Under the pieces are notes generated by a model. That model was given only the letters and a program-made list of their open reading frames with translations. It did not search any database and had not been told where the DNA came from. A DNA stretch of 64,000 bases from Polyangiaceae bacterium (GTDB lineage Bacteria; Myxococcota_A; Polyangia; Polyangiales; Polyangiaceae). Location of the stretch: assembly GCA_016715885.1 (NCBI GenBank), contig JADJXL010000028.1, positions 806,001 through 870,000 on the forward strand, read 5' to 3'. Position numbers and translations under genes: made by a program. Numbering within the stretch: the first letter of the stretch is position 1; each line of letters opens with the position of its first letter. This document shows, in pieces, positions 1 to 8,613 of this stretch.

Positions 1-1
1 T

Positions 2-502
2 TCGGCAGCCGAAGCGAGCGGCATGCTGCGCATCATTTCGAGCCCGCGCATCCTGACGCTCGACAACCGCGAAGCGCGCATCAGCCAAGGCACCTTGATT
101 CCGTTCTCGCAAATCAGCGCGCAAGGTGTCCAAACGACGTTCCAAGAAGCCAAACTGCAGCTCCTCGTCAAACCTCACGTCACGAGCGATGGCAGCATCG
201 CGATGCACGTGAAGATCAACCGTGACGAACCGGACTTCAACCAAACGTCGGCCCGTGGCGATCCCACCATCCTCAAGCGTGAAGCCGAAACCGACTTGCT
301 GATCATGGACGGGCACACGGCGGTCATCGGCGGCATCTTCACGCGCAACACCGGCAGAAACCTCGATCAGGTTCCCGTGCTGGGCGACATTCCGCTCTTC
401 GGCATCCTCTTCCAACGACGCCGAGCCAGCGATACGCGCAGTGAGCTCGTCATCTTCATCACTCCGCGCATCGTCAATCGCGCCGAAGCGCTCGGCAAGT
501 AA
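2..502 (+). CDS. pilQ: Type IV pilus secretin PilQ, C-terminal part (5' end outside window)
   Basis: This is the last 166 residues of an open frame that enters from the left edge. It carries the secretin core: the SSPRILTLDNREARISQG stretch, a VKPHVTSDGSIAMHVKIN beta strand, and the ending GDIPLFGILFQ followed by ELVIFITPRIV. That ending is the standard terminus of PilQ/GspD secretin barrels. Secretins form the outer-membrane ring through which the type IV pilus or a type II secretion substrate passes. The short tail after the ITPRIV motif and the lack of an S-domain favour PilQ over GspD. The upstream pil genes lie outside the window, so the exact paralogue is inferred. Confidence 0.85.
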   Translation, partial: SAAEASGMLRIISSPRILTLDNREARISQGTLIPFSQISAQGVQTTFQEAKLQLLVKPHVTSDGSIAMHVKINRDEPDFNQTSARGDPTILKREAETDLLIMDGHTAVIGGIFTRNTGRNLDQVPVLGDIPLFGILFQRRRASDTRSELVIFITPRIVNRAEALGK

Positions 503-512
503 GCTACGGGCC

Positions 513-1829
513 GTGCCCGCTTCGGTCCCGTCCACTGGCGCCTCCGTTTCTCTCGGGGGCGCCGACGTTTTCCATCTCGTCAATGATCGCAGGATGCTCG
601 CCGAAGGCCTCGGCGCGAATCAGTGCGCGCTCGTCCTGGAGCTCGACGGCCACATCGACCCAGACAAACTCAGGCGCCGCATTGGCCGCGCCATGGCCCG
701 AGAGCCCCATCTCGGTGTCACGCTTCGCGCGCCCCTTCTCCGCTCTCCCGTTTGGGTCCCAGCCGCGCGGCGCTCGGAAACGTTTTCGATCGTTCACACA
801 CAAAACGATTCTTTGTTTGTGCTCCAAGAATTGTTCGCGACGAAGTTCACGCACGATGACACACCTTGGCGCGTGGTGTTGATCCGCAAGCCCGAGCGCG
901 ATGCCGTCGCGTTCGTTTGGTTTCATCCGTTCACGGACGCCAAAGGCGCTCAGCGCTTCGTGCGTTGGCTCGGATCGAGTGCGGGCGATGACTTCGCGTC
1001 ACTACCTGATGACGTGCGCCTTCGGGTTCGTCCGGAAGCACTCGAATCGCTCGATCAGAAAACGGTGCTGTCGCTCGCTCGATCCTACAACCAGCACATC
1101 CTCGGATTTGCCAGGCGCCCCATCCTTTCGCTGCGCGGCGCAGCCAAGGGCAAACCCATTGGCAAGATGCGTTTCGAGCGGTTCGTTTTGAGCAAGACCG
1201 ACACGGCGACGCTCGACAAAAGCATTCGCGTGCGCGCCAAGCTTGCCGAATCCAGCGTGATGATCACCAGCGCGGCTCACGTCGTCGATCGCGCTCTACG
1301 TCGTCGAGGGTTTGCCCCGACGCACCACATGATCCCCGTACCGGTGTCGCTCGATCCAAAGGGGGAATCCGGGCGGCTTTTTGGCAATCACCTCACCATG
1401 ATGATGTTCGACCTGGGGCGCGACGATCTCATGGATGAACGACGCGCGATCGCGTCGCTTGCCGAGCAGCAACGGGCCATCGTACGAGACAAACTGGACC
1501 TCGCGATGGCTGCGGCACTCGAGCTCGTGCGCGTCTTACCGTCGCGGCTTTATCACGGCCTGGCCACGCTCCCGTTCGGAGGCGAGCTTTCGTCGCTCAT
1601 TTTTTCGAATCCCGGAGCGATCGCGATCGACGACTTTGCGAACGTGCCTGTGCGCGATGCGTACGCGCTGCCATCGGTCGTTCCGTGGCCTGGCTTCGAG
1701 GTCATCGTGAATCGGCATCGCGGAGCGTTGTCGGTGCTTATCGGGTATTTCGACGGACTCGTGCCCGAGGGTGAAGCGCGCACGATGGCGAATGAGCTGC
1801 GTGCGGGGCTGTTTGGCGAAGGTGCTTGA
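513..1829 (+). CDS. Condensation/WS-DGAT-fold acyltransferase-like protein
   Basis: About 438 residues from a GTG at 513. An in-frame ATG at 441 would overlap pilQ by 62 bp and add a Ser/Arg-rich leader, so I prefer 513, although no clear ribosome site precedes it. The N-terminal part (LELDGHIDPDKLRRRI), the PVSLDPKGESG segment and the GNHLTMMMF motif resemble the condensation-domain superfamily that includes wax ester synthase/DGAT and PapA acyltransferases. The catalytic HHxxxDG motif appears only in degenerate form, as HPFTDAKG, so classical acyl transfer is doubtful. It follows pilQ by 10 bp and may be co-transcribed. The substrate is unknown. Confidence 0.6.
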   Translation: MPASVPSTGASVSLGGADVFHLVNDRRMLAEGLGANQCALVLELDGHIDPDKLRRRIGRAMAREPHLGVTLRAPLLRSPVWVPAARRSETFSIVHTQNDSLFVLQELFATKFTHDDTPWRVVLIRKPERDAVAFVWFHPFTDAKGAQRFVRWLGSSAGDDFASLPDDVRLRVRPEALESLDQKTVLSLARSYNQHILGFARRPILSLRGAAKGKPIGKMRFERFVLSKTDTATLDKSIRVRAKLAESSVMITSAAHVVDRALRRRGFAPTHHMIPVPVSLDPKGESGRLFGNHLTMMMFDLGRDDLMDERRAIASLAEQQRAIVRDKLDLAMAAALELVRVLPSRLYHGLATLPFGGELSSLIFSNPGAIAIDDFANVPVRDAYALPSVVPWPGFEVIVNRHRGALSVLIGYFDGLVPEGEARTMANELRAGLFGEGA

Positions 1830-1838
1830 ACGAGCACA

Positions 1839-1913
1839 CCACTCACGAAGATGGCCCTTTCGGGCGGGTCATGCGGTGTCGAGACCACTCACGAAGATGG
1901 CCCTTTCGGGGGG
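1839..1913. repeat. Direct repeat pair, about 27 bp
   Basis: The sequence ccactcacgaagatggccct with a ttcggg tail occurs at about 1840-1866 and again at about 1886-1912, spaced by 46 bp. The second copy runs straight into the G-run that opens the two-hairpin element. Neither copy is coding. The duplication may be left over from insertion or recombination at this junction. Confidence 0.7.
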
Positions 1914-2049
1914 TATGGGGGGTCCGAGCCTCGCCGTGCTTTTGCGTCAGCAAAAGCACCGGGAGGCGAGCCTCGGACCCCCCATCGAAAACTAGCCTCG
2001 CGAAGCGCGTGTCCCACACGCGCGGAGCGAGCGTTCAGATCTTGGCCCG
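1908..2049. repeat. Two-hairpin intergenic element, copy A
   Basis: Non-coding element between two convergent genes. After GGGGGGTAT, stem 1 pairs 1917-1945 with 1950-1983: 12 bp, one C/C mismatch, 6 bp, then 10 bp, with a GTCA loop and a 5-nt CGGGA bulge on the 3' side. Stem 2 pairs CTCGC 1997-2001 with GCGAG 2027-2031, then GCGCGTGT 2005-2012 with ACACGCGC 2016-2023 around a CCC loop. Three more copies lie near 40559, 44228 and 54497. There is no T-tract, so it is not a textbook intrinsic terminator, although bidirectional termination is possible. Confidence 0.85.
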
Positions 2050-2057
2050 TACTCGAT

Positions 2058-3908
2058 TCACTTCGGCACTGGAGGCACGACGACGTCGTTGATGGACTGC
2101 ACGCTCGCGCCTGCAGGATACGCGTAGGACACGTATTGCGTGAAAAGGCCCCCTTGACCTGGGAATCCAGGAATCGTGCCCCAGCCCCAGACGGTGACCC
2201 CGAAAGGCAGATCGCTCGACATTTCGTGTCTGCCATTCGAACAGTTCCCGACATTTTGGAAGTTGCCGGTAACGAGGTCGATGCGTGTGTATTCGTACTG
2301 TCCGACTTTTTCCCAACCCGTGAGCGATCCGGCGCAATCCAATTTCACGTCGGCGAATGCTCCGTCCTTCGACGGTCTACGGACGACCACGAGGTTCGTC
2401 TCGGAATAGGTGGGATCGGTGAAGAGCACGTACGAATCGAGGTACTGCGCAGTGGGAATGACGTTGACCCACTCCGGATCTCCTTCGCCGCCGAAGTCCT
2501 CGCCGCCCGTCATGTAGGACGCGAGGTAAAATGGATGGTCCTTGTCTTGGCTCGCGACGACGAACGGCCCAGGCGAATTGAATTCGTGTACTTGCCCGGA
2601 TGAAATCGACAATGGCGCGCCGGGAGGCGTCGTGGGCGCCCAAGTCAACTGAGTCCCGTCGACTGCGCCGACGATTCTCCACGGGGGCGCTTCATTGGGG
2701 TTGCCTGCACGTCCTCGATAACGCACGGCCGCATATTCGTGGCCAAGCGCGCGGATGGGCGGAATTTGCTGTTGCGCCGAATCGCAAGCCGTGGCGTTCA
2801 CGGGCACGTTGAGACACGTCGCTCCGCCCCAAATGCCAATGGGTTTGTCGGACTGAATGGGGCTACCCGTGAGCTCTGCGGATTGCGTGAGCTGCAAATA
2901 TTGCCCTCGATTCAGCGTGTACGTTTGCGGTTGCCCAGCGGATCCACTGGGAACGCCATTGCCACCGTTGATGGCCACTTTGGGCAGAATCGTGACTTGG
3001 GTGTTGTCCTCGTGCGCCAGGATGTCGAGCGACGGAGCTGCCTGCGGCACGACTTGGCTTTGCTTGTATGCATTGACGGCGATGTAATTCGTATCCCATG
3101 CGCTCGTGGGCAAGAGCAACGTCGCGGACGTCGCCGCCGAACTGCCGCCGCCATACGGCAAAATTTGATACGCCACGACGGGCCTGTCCGAGGTCAGGTG
3201 AAACGCGCTTCCATATCCCGTGCCCGTGACTGCCGCCTCTTCCCCAACCGCCGCTTGAACGGGGCATGCGGGCATGAAAGATCCCAAATTGGGACCTTGC
3301 GCGAGAAAAAGAATGGCCACTTGACCAGGCGCAAGCCCCGCGGCGGCATCGTAAGGCGCATAGGACAAACTCTGCCCTTGACCCTGAGGAATTCGCGTGA
3401 AGTTTGCAACGGGCAGTTGTTGACCCTTGTATTCGACTTGGAGATGTACGGGCGTCGACCACGTATTTGCCACGAATGCGGCGAAACATGCGCCCGATCC
3501 TTCAGAAATCAGCTCGGTCTTGAGCGACCAGTAGTCACACCCGTACGAGCTCTTTGAAATTTCGGCCGCTTGACACGGATCGTTGATGCACGCCCCGTTC
3601 GCACAACCTTGTTCACCCGAGCATGTGGAGATGACGACACCGTTGCAATCGACGACCTTTTTCAAGTCTGCCGAACACGTCGTTGCACACCCGCTGTTTC
3701 CACCGCTGCCGGCGGGAAAAACAATGTCCCCACCCGTGCCACCCGTGCCACCCGTGCTCGGCGAGTTGCCGCTGCCCGAGTTTCCGGTGCCGCCTTCCCC
3801 ACCACCGCCGGTGGGTGTCGTTTTGCCGCTCGAGGCGCTGCATGCCGCGATGGATGCAAGCCCGCAAACCGTCGAAATAAATAGCCACCGAAGGGAATTT
3901 GTATGCAT
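2058..3908 (-). CDS. Lipoprotein with IgGFc-binding-protein-type domain
   Basis: 616 residues from the ATG at 3908. A longer open frame continues upstream but loses the lipoprotein character. The leader MHTNSLRWLF ends in a lipobox-like SIAAC, followed by a Gly/Ser/Thr-rich linker and a short Cys-containing segment. From about residue 100 onward the protein resembles the IgGFc-binding N-terminal domain family common in myxobacteria: SDRPVVAYQILPYGG, SDKPIGIWGGATC, and a Cys pair followed by PPIRALGHEYAAVRY. It is probably a surface-exposed outer-membrane lipoprotein, and the ligand is unknown. It converges on element A and is transcribed away from the ATP-grasp gene. Confidence 0.75.
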   Translation of the reverse strand: MHTNSLRWLFISTVCGLASIAACSASSGKTTPTGGGGEGGTGNSGSGNSPSTGGTGGTGGDIVFPAGSGGNSGCATTCSADLKKVVDCNGVVISTCSGEQGCANGACINDPCQAAEISKSSYGCDYWSLKTELISEGSGACFAAFVANTWSTPVHLQVEYKGQQLPVANFTRIPQGQGQSLSYAPYDAAAGLAPGQVAILFLAQGPNLGSFMPACPVQAAVGEEAAVTGTGYGSAFHLTSDRPVVAYQILPYGGGSSAATSATLLLPTSAWDTNYIAVNAYKQSQVVPQAAPSLDILAHEDNTQVTILPKVAINGGNGVPSGSAGQPQTYTLNRGQYLQLTQSAELTGSPIQSDKPIGIWGGATCLNVPVNATACDSAQQQIPPIRALGHEYAAVRYRGRAGNPNEAPPWRIVGAVDGTQLTWAPTTPPGAPLSISSGQVHEFNSPGPFVVASQDKDHPFYLASYMTGGEDFGGEGDPEWVNVIPTAQYLDSYVLFTDPTYSETNLVVVRRPSKDGAFADVKLDCAGSLTGWEKVGQYEYTRIDLVTGNFQNVGNCSNGRHEMSSDLPFGVTVWGWGTIPGFPGQGGLFTQYVSYAYPAGASVQSINDVVVPPVPK

Positions 3909-4085
3909 GTTCGTTATCCTTATCCCAAAAACAGCGCATTTTGCTGACTCTGTCAAGCAATGGAGCGTGCCGGCGTCTGCTCTGCATCGTGTTCGCTGCC
4001 GCGCACGCCGCGGCGCACGCGTCGCGCAGGCTTGATTCTTCCGCTCCACTTGCGGAAATTCCGTGCTAAAACGGCGCCGCTGGCC

Positions 4086-5340
4086 ATGCACTTCGTCATC
4101 TTCACCGCTCCTTTTTTCACCGACCACGCCATCCGTTTCATCGAAGCGATTTCCCGCCTCCCCGACGTGCAGCTCGGCGTCCTCTCGATGGAACCTTTCG
4201 AGCGGCTTCCGCGACATCTGCTCGGCGGCATCGCAGCATACAAAACAACCGGCGACATCATATCGAACGGTGCAATCGACTGCGGCATGGCTGCTGCGGA
4301 AATCGAGCAAGGGGCGCGCGACTTACAAAAATACGTCAAAGCTTCGACCATTCATCGCTTGTTTGGCGCGGTCGAACACATTCAAGTTCCGATCGCACAA
4401 GCCCGCGAAAAGCTTGACATTTCTGGTATGCGCACGGCGACTGCATTGAATTTTCGCGACAAGCACCGCATGAAGTCGCTGCTCGAAAAAGCCGGTGTTC
4501 CTTGTGCTCGGCATCGTACGGCGGAGTCGGTGGAAGGCATCTGGAAAGCCGCAGAAGAGCTTGGATTTCCGCTCGTGGTCAAACCCCCGACGGGTGCCGG
4601 AGCAGCGTCCACATTTCGAGTCAACGACGCGGCCGATTTGGAACGGCGGCTGCCCAGCGTCACGGTGGGTCCGAAAGGATCTCGTCCTCGTCGAAGAACT
4701 GGTCATGGGGAACGAGCATTCGTTCGAGACGATTTCGATAGGCGGCAAACACATTTGGCATTCGCTCACGCATTATTATCCAACGCCGCTCGAAGTTTTG
4801 CGCAATCCGTGGATTCAATGGAGTGTCGTGCTCCCGCGTGAAGTGGATGATGCGCGGTACGACGACATTCGAGCGGCTGCTCGCGCGACGCTCGATGTCC
4901 TCGGCATGGAAACGGGTCTCAGCCACATGGAGTGGTTTCGGCGTCACGACGGTTCGATTGCGGTCTCCGAGGTGGGAGCTCGCCCGCCTGGCGCTCAATT
5001 CACGCAGCTCGTGGGCATTGCGCACGAAATCGATTTTTCTTATGCATGGGCGCGCGTGATGATATTCGGCGACTTCGATCCGCCGAAGCGTCGATTTGCC
5101 GCCGGCATTGCGTACTTGCGCGGGCAAGGCACGGGACCCATTCGCTCCATCACGGGCCTCGACAAAGTAGAAGCCGAAGTCGGACACCTCATCGTCGGCT
5201 CCAAACTCCCTGTCGTCGGTCACATGCGCAATACTGGCTACGAAGGCGACGGGTACATGATCGTTCGTCATGAACGCACGGCCGTCGTCGAGCAGGTATT
5301 ACAACACATCATTTCCACGGTGCATGTCGATTGCGGCTGA
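4086..5340 (+). pseudogene. ATP-grasp domain protein, frameshifted
   Basis: Two frames together encode one ATP-grasp protein. The first (4086 to about 4680) runs from MHFVIFTAPFF through NFRDKHRMKSLLEKAGVPC and PLVVKPPTGAGA, the usual B-domain lysine strand. The second (about 4683-5340) continues with DLVLVEELVMGNEHSFE and EVGARPPG, the metal-binding and C-terminal ATP-grasp strands. Removing one base in the aaagga run near 4678-4682 would join them as GPKDLVLVEE. Either the gene is inactivated or there is a sequence error. ATP-grasp enzymes ligate a carboxylate to an amine or thiol; the substrate here is unknown. It lies 18 bp before the halogenase-like gene. Confidence 0.7.
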
Positions 5341-5358
5341 TGGTTTGGCGGAGGCTCC

Positions 5359-7152
5359 ATGCATGACGTCATCATTGCCGGCGGTGGAATAGCGGGCGGG
5401 TTCTTGGCTCGTCAGCTCCGCCGTCAAAAGCCCGAGCTCGACATATTGCTTCTCGAATCGAAACCCGTCATGGACGACTTCAAGGTCGGCGAAAGCACGG
5501 TCGAAGTCGCGGCGAGTTACATGATTCGGCGCCTCGAGCTTGGTACGTACCTATATCAACATCAGCTTCCGAAAAACGGGCTGCGATTTTTCTTCGATTC
5601 GCCGAACAAAGACCTGCCGCTCGAACGCATGAGCGAAATCGGATCGGATCATTTGCCATTTCATCCGAGCTTTCAGCTCGAACGCGCCAAGCTCGAACGT
5701 GATCTCGCGGCAATGAACGCAAGTGACGGCGTCGACGTGCGCCTCGGAGCCAAAGTCCAAGACGTCCGAATCAATGGCACGGACGGGCATACCGTCATTT
5801 GGGAACAAGGTGGCGAGCGGCACGAAGCACGTGGAAGGTGGTTTGTCGACGCAAGCGGAAGGCGGCAATTGCTCGCCCGGAAGCTCGGCATGCCGATTCA
5901 CAAGGAAACGCGCCTCGAAACGGCTGCTGCATGGGGACGTTATCGCAACGTCGCGGGTCTCGATGCCGTCACTGATCCGGCATTTCGCAATCGAGTACGT
6001 TATACGTCTCGGCATTTGTCGACAAACCATTTCATGTATGATGGGTATTGGATTTGGTTCATTCCGCTCGCCGGCGACATCATGAGCGTCGGGGTCGTGT
6101 ACGACAAAGCTAGGATTGGTCCGGGACCGCGCAATCGCGACGCGTTCGAAACGTTCCTCAACGAACACCGTTCGTCACGGGACCTCATGCGTGGGGCCAT
6201 TTTCGAGGACTTTCAGAGTTACGCGCATTTGCCGTACCACACGGAGAAGTTTTTCGCGAAAGACCGCTGGGCGCTCACCGGTGAAGCCGGTGCATTCGTC
6301 GATCCGTTTTACAGTCCCGGTTCGGACTTCATTGCGACGGCGAACGAATTCATCGGAGCGCTGATTCAGGCCGATTTCGGGGGCTCGCGAGCCGACTTCG
6401 AAGAGCGCGTGGATCTCTACGACGCATATTATCGATTCAAGTACGAAAGCACGCTCTTGCTTTATTCGCGGATGTACGCCATTTTTGGGAGTTATGAAAT
6501 ATTTCGGCTCAAGTACTTGCTCGATTTCAACAATTATTACAACCTCGTGTACTGGCCGTTTCTCGCGGACAAAATCACGGACATCGAATGGATCCGCGGC
6601 GAGCTCGACTTTACGGACGTCGTTTTGCGAGCGCTCTCGTCCATGTCGAACCACTTCACGAAAATGGCGGACATTTTGCGCGAGCGAGGTGAATATCATG
6701 CGCAAAACGAGGGGCGCTGGGCCAATGGTCTCAACGGTGTCGTGGCGCTCGAGTCACGTATCACGCCGGTGCTCGATGAGACATTTCGGCGCGAGCAGGT
6801 GAATCGCGCGTATGGTAGCGTTTTTGCAGCGATTTTGGAACGTCTGTCTGGACAACCAGGCCTCGGCGATCGCAAACGCGTGCTCGATGAATTGCAGCTT
6901 CCTCACGTGATGGTGTGGAAAGACATCGATCAAGACAGCACGCGAAGGTTTCTCGATCGGATCGCGCGGCGCCTTGCAGCCGATGTGCGCCGAGATTTTC
7001 CAGACGTGAAGAGTGTGCAATTTGGCGAGGATGCCAGCGTGCTAAAACTTTCAGGCATTTCCGAGGACGACGCTCGGTATGCGGCGGCGCTCGAGCGAGC
7101 TCGTGCGCTGTGGAACGTTTCGGGGCATTCGTACGCGTACCAGGCGCTGTAA
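5359..7152 (+). CDS. Flavin-dependent halogenase-like FAD monooxygenase
   Basis: 597 residues. The N-terminal FAD-binding motif GGGIAGG is at residues 8-14 and is followed by KVGEST at about 42, which matches the GES/AT element of this family. WIWFIP at about residue 229 matches the WxWxIP signature of flavin-dependent halogenases. GEAGAFVDPFYSPGSDF at about 307 is the second FAD contact. These enzymes use FADH2, oxygen and a halide to chlorinate or brominate aromatic substrates. Related family members lacking halogenase activity exist, so the activity is inferred. The 18-bp spacing to the ATP-grasp gene suggests an operon for making or modifying a small molecule. Confidence 0.72.
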   Translation: MHDVIIAGGGIAGGFLARQLRRQKPELDILLLESKPVMDDFKVGESTVEVAASYMIRRLELGTYLYQHQLPKNGLRFFFDSPNKDLPLERMSEIGSDHLPFHPSFQLERAKLERDLAAMNASDGVDVRLGAKVQDVRINGTDGHTVIWEQGGERHEARGRWFVDASGRRQLLARKLGMPIHKETRLETAAAWGRYRNVAGLDAVTDPAFRNRVRYTSRHLSTNHFMYDGYWIWFIPLAGDIMSVGVVYDKARIGPGPRNRDAFETFLNEHRSSRDLMRGAIFEDFQSYAHLPYHTEKFFAKDRWALTGEAGAFVDPFYSPGSDFIATANEFIGALIQADFGGSRADFEERVDLYDAYYRFKYESTLLLYSRMYAIFGSYEIFRLKYLLDFNNYYNLVYWPFLADKITDIEWIRGELDFTDVVLRALSSMSNHFTKMADILRERGEYHAQNEGRWANGLNGVVALESRITPVLDETFRREQVNRAYGSVFAAILERLSGQPGLGDRKRVLDELQLPHVMVWKDIDQDSTRRFLDRIARRLAADVRRDFPDVKSVQFGEDASVLKLSGISEDDARYAAALERARALWNVSGHSYAYQAL

Positions 7153-7251
7153 AAGCGACAGGGCGCTGATCCGCCGACTGTCTGTGGTAGGCCAAGATTT
7201 TTTCGCCGTTTTCTGGCCCAGATGCCTCGATGGAAGTATGGTCGCCCGGCG

Positions 7252-8019
7252 ATGGATGCTCGTTCTTGTTCGTTTCGCCTTGCTACCGCGATGCTTCTTG
7301 GTCTGGCAGCGGCTGGCGCGTGTGGCGCAGCCATGCCCGAATCGGATCCGCTCGGGCCCCATCCGGGTCGATCGACTGCGAAGGTAAATCCCACGGACGA
7401 GACGCCCGAGGAACTTGCGCGGCGTGATGCCAATTCGGCCGACGCAGGTGCGGATGCGCCGCGTTGCCCTCACGGGGCGCTCGAGGATCCGCATCGAGGG
7501 TTTGTCAGGTGCCTGCGTCCCGATGAACGTGATGCGGGGTGGCTGCCGCCGGCTCCGCAACCCGAACCGCCCGCGAACGATGCTGGAAGTGATGCGGCGC
7601 CGCCAAGCGATGCAGCGCCCGCGCCGGACGCAGGGGCCGACGCTGCGCCGGAAAAACCCGTACCGGAAAAACCCGTACCGGAAAAACCTCAGCCTCCGCC
7701 CGTGGTGACGGCGGCGGCGCCCAAATTCGAGGGCGGCGATGTTCCTCGGGCCGAAAAATTCATCAATGGCCAAATCGAGGGGATTGCCAAGTGCATTGCC
7801 ACGAACGGGGGTCTCGAGGGCAAAAAGGGGAGTTTGAAAATCACGTTTTTGGTGCGCGTGCGCGGCCGGGCCGAGGGGGTCGAAGTGGCTTCGTCCAAGG
7901 GCATCAGTGACGACGCAGCTTCGTGCATTCGGGTGCTTTTGAAGAATCGGGCCGTGGGAGCGCCGAGCGCCGATCCGGTGGGCGTGACGGTGACGTTTAC
8001 CTTGGAAAAACCCAAGTAA
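7252..8019 (+). CDS. Lipoprotein with Ala/Pro linker and TonB/AgmX-like C-terminal domain
   Basis: 255 residues from the ATG at 7252 (MDARSCSFRLATAMLLGL), with a lipobox LAAAGAC. An earlier in-frame ATG at 7222 would only lengthen the leader. The middle is rich in Asp/Ala/Pro and includes PVPEKPVPEKPQ. The last 90 residues (KFINGQIEGIAKCI, SLKITFLVRVRGRAEGVEV, CIRVLLKNRAVG, GVTVTFTLEK) match the TonB-like C-terminal fold found in many myxobacterial periplasmic proteins such as AgmX-type proteins. It is probably a periplasmic or outer-membrane-tethered adaptor. It converges on the DUF4189 gene with a 26-bp gap. Confidence 0.65.
   Translation: MDARSCSFRLATAMLLGLAAAGACGAAMPESDPLGPHPGRSTAKVNPTDETPEELARRDANSADAGADAPRCPHGALEDPHRGFVRCLRPDERDAGWLPPAPQPEPPANDAGSDAAPPSDAAPAPDAGADAAPEKPVPEKPVPEKPQPPPVVTAAAPKFEGGDVPRAEKFINGQIEGIAKCIATNGGLEGKKGSLKITFLVRVRGRAEGVEVASSKGISDDAASCIRVLLKNRAVGAPSADPVGVTVTFTLEKPK
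7648..7690 (+). repeat. 15-bp coding tandem repeat (PVPEK)
   Basis: The unit gaaaaacccgtaccg is repeated almost three times in frame and encodes EKPVPEKPVPEKP in the linker of the TonB-like lipoprotein. A change of one unit would keep the frame and only alter linker length. Confidence 0.8.
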
Positions 8020-8045
8020 CGATCGCGAATTTCACGAATCGAATC

Positions 8046-8462
8046 TCATTGGCGTCCGCTGCAAACGGTTGCGGTGACCGTGCAGTTCGTCGTGCGTTGC
8101 GAACAAAACGTGAGCGCTTGCCGCTCGGCCACGCCTCGGTTTGCCGACTCGGACCCTTGACCGGTCGCCCATGCCCATCCTGCATGCACCACGTTTCCCA
8201 CGCGCGAGCCGCGCGCCAATGCCGCGCACCCATTGTGCACCCAAATGGCCACGTAACAATCTTGCGCATGTTCGCCGCAGCGACGAAGCGCTACCGATTC
8301 CGCGATGTCTCGCGTATCGTAATCCGTTGCCCAGCCATAGGCCCCGGTTCCCTCGGAATACGCAATCGCGCCGTATTCTCCCGCCTGCGCCAGTGTTGGC
8401 ACCGACAAAGCCGATACAGCACAAATCCCCGCAACCATCGACAACACAAATGAATTTTTCAT
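8046..8462 (-). CDS. Secreted DUF4189-domain protein
   Basis: 138 residues from the ATG at 8462, which is preceded by a good GGGGAG ribosome site. A Sec signal peptide (MKNSFVLSMVAGICAVSALS, ending ALAQA-like) is followed by YGAIAYSEGTGAYGWATDY, VALRRCGE, DCYVAIWVHNGCAALA and a Cys pair near the end. This is the DUF4189 pattern: small exported Cys-containing proteins of unknown function. Four or more cysteines suggest disulfides. It lies between the TonB-like gene (convergent) and prfC (divergent). Confidence 0.75.
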   Translation of the reverse strand: MKNSFVLSMVAGICAVSALSVPTLAQAGEYGAIAYSEGTGAYGWATDYDTRDIAESVALRRCGEHAQDCYVAIWVHNGCAALARGSRVGNVVHAGWAWATGQGSESANRGVAERQALTFCSQRTTNCTVTATVCSGRQ

Positions 8463-8613
8463 GACGCTCCCCACTTCAGCCGCGTGCGTCCGCTGCACAT
8501 TTCTGCGGTTTTGCGCCTGACAGAAGCACGCCGAGTGCCAACCGGACGGACGTTACGAGAAACTCAAACACCCCTCGCGCATCCGTCCGCGGGTGCTATG
8601 TTGGCGCGCCGCC

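Noticed and set aside
1851..2603. Long + strand ORF across element A and the IgGFc-type gene
   Set aside because: It reads through the hairpin repeat and lies antisense to a real lipoprotein gene.
7648..7690. CRISPR-like or regulatory tandem repeat
   Set aside because: The 15-bp units are in frame inside a coding linker (PVPEK) and have no spacers.
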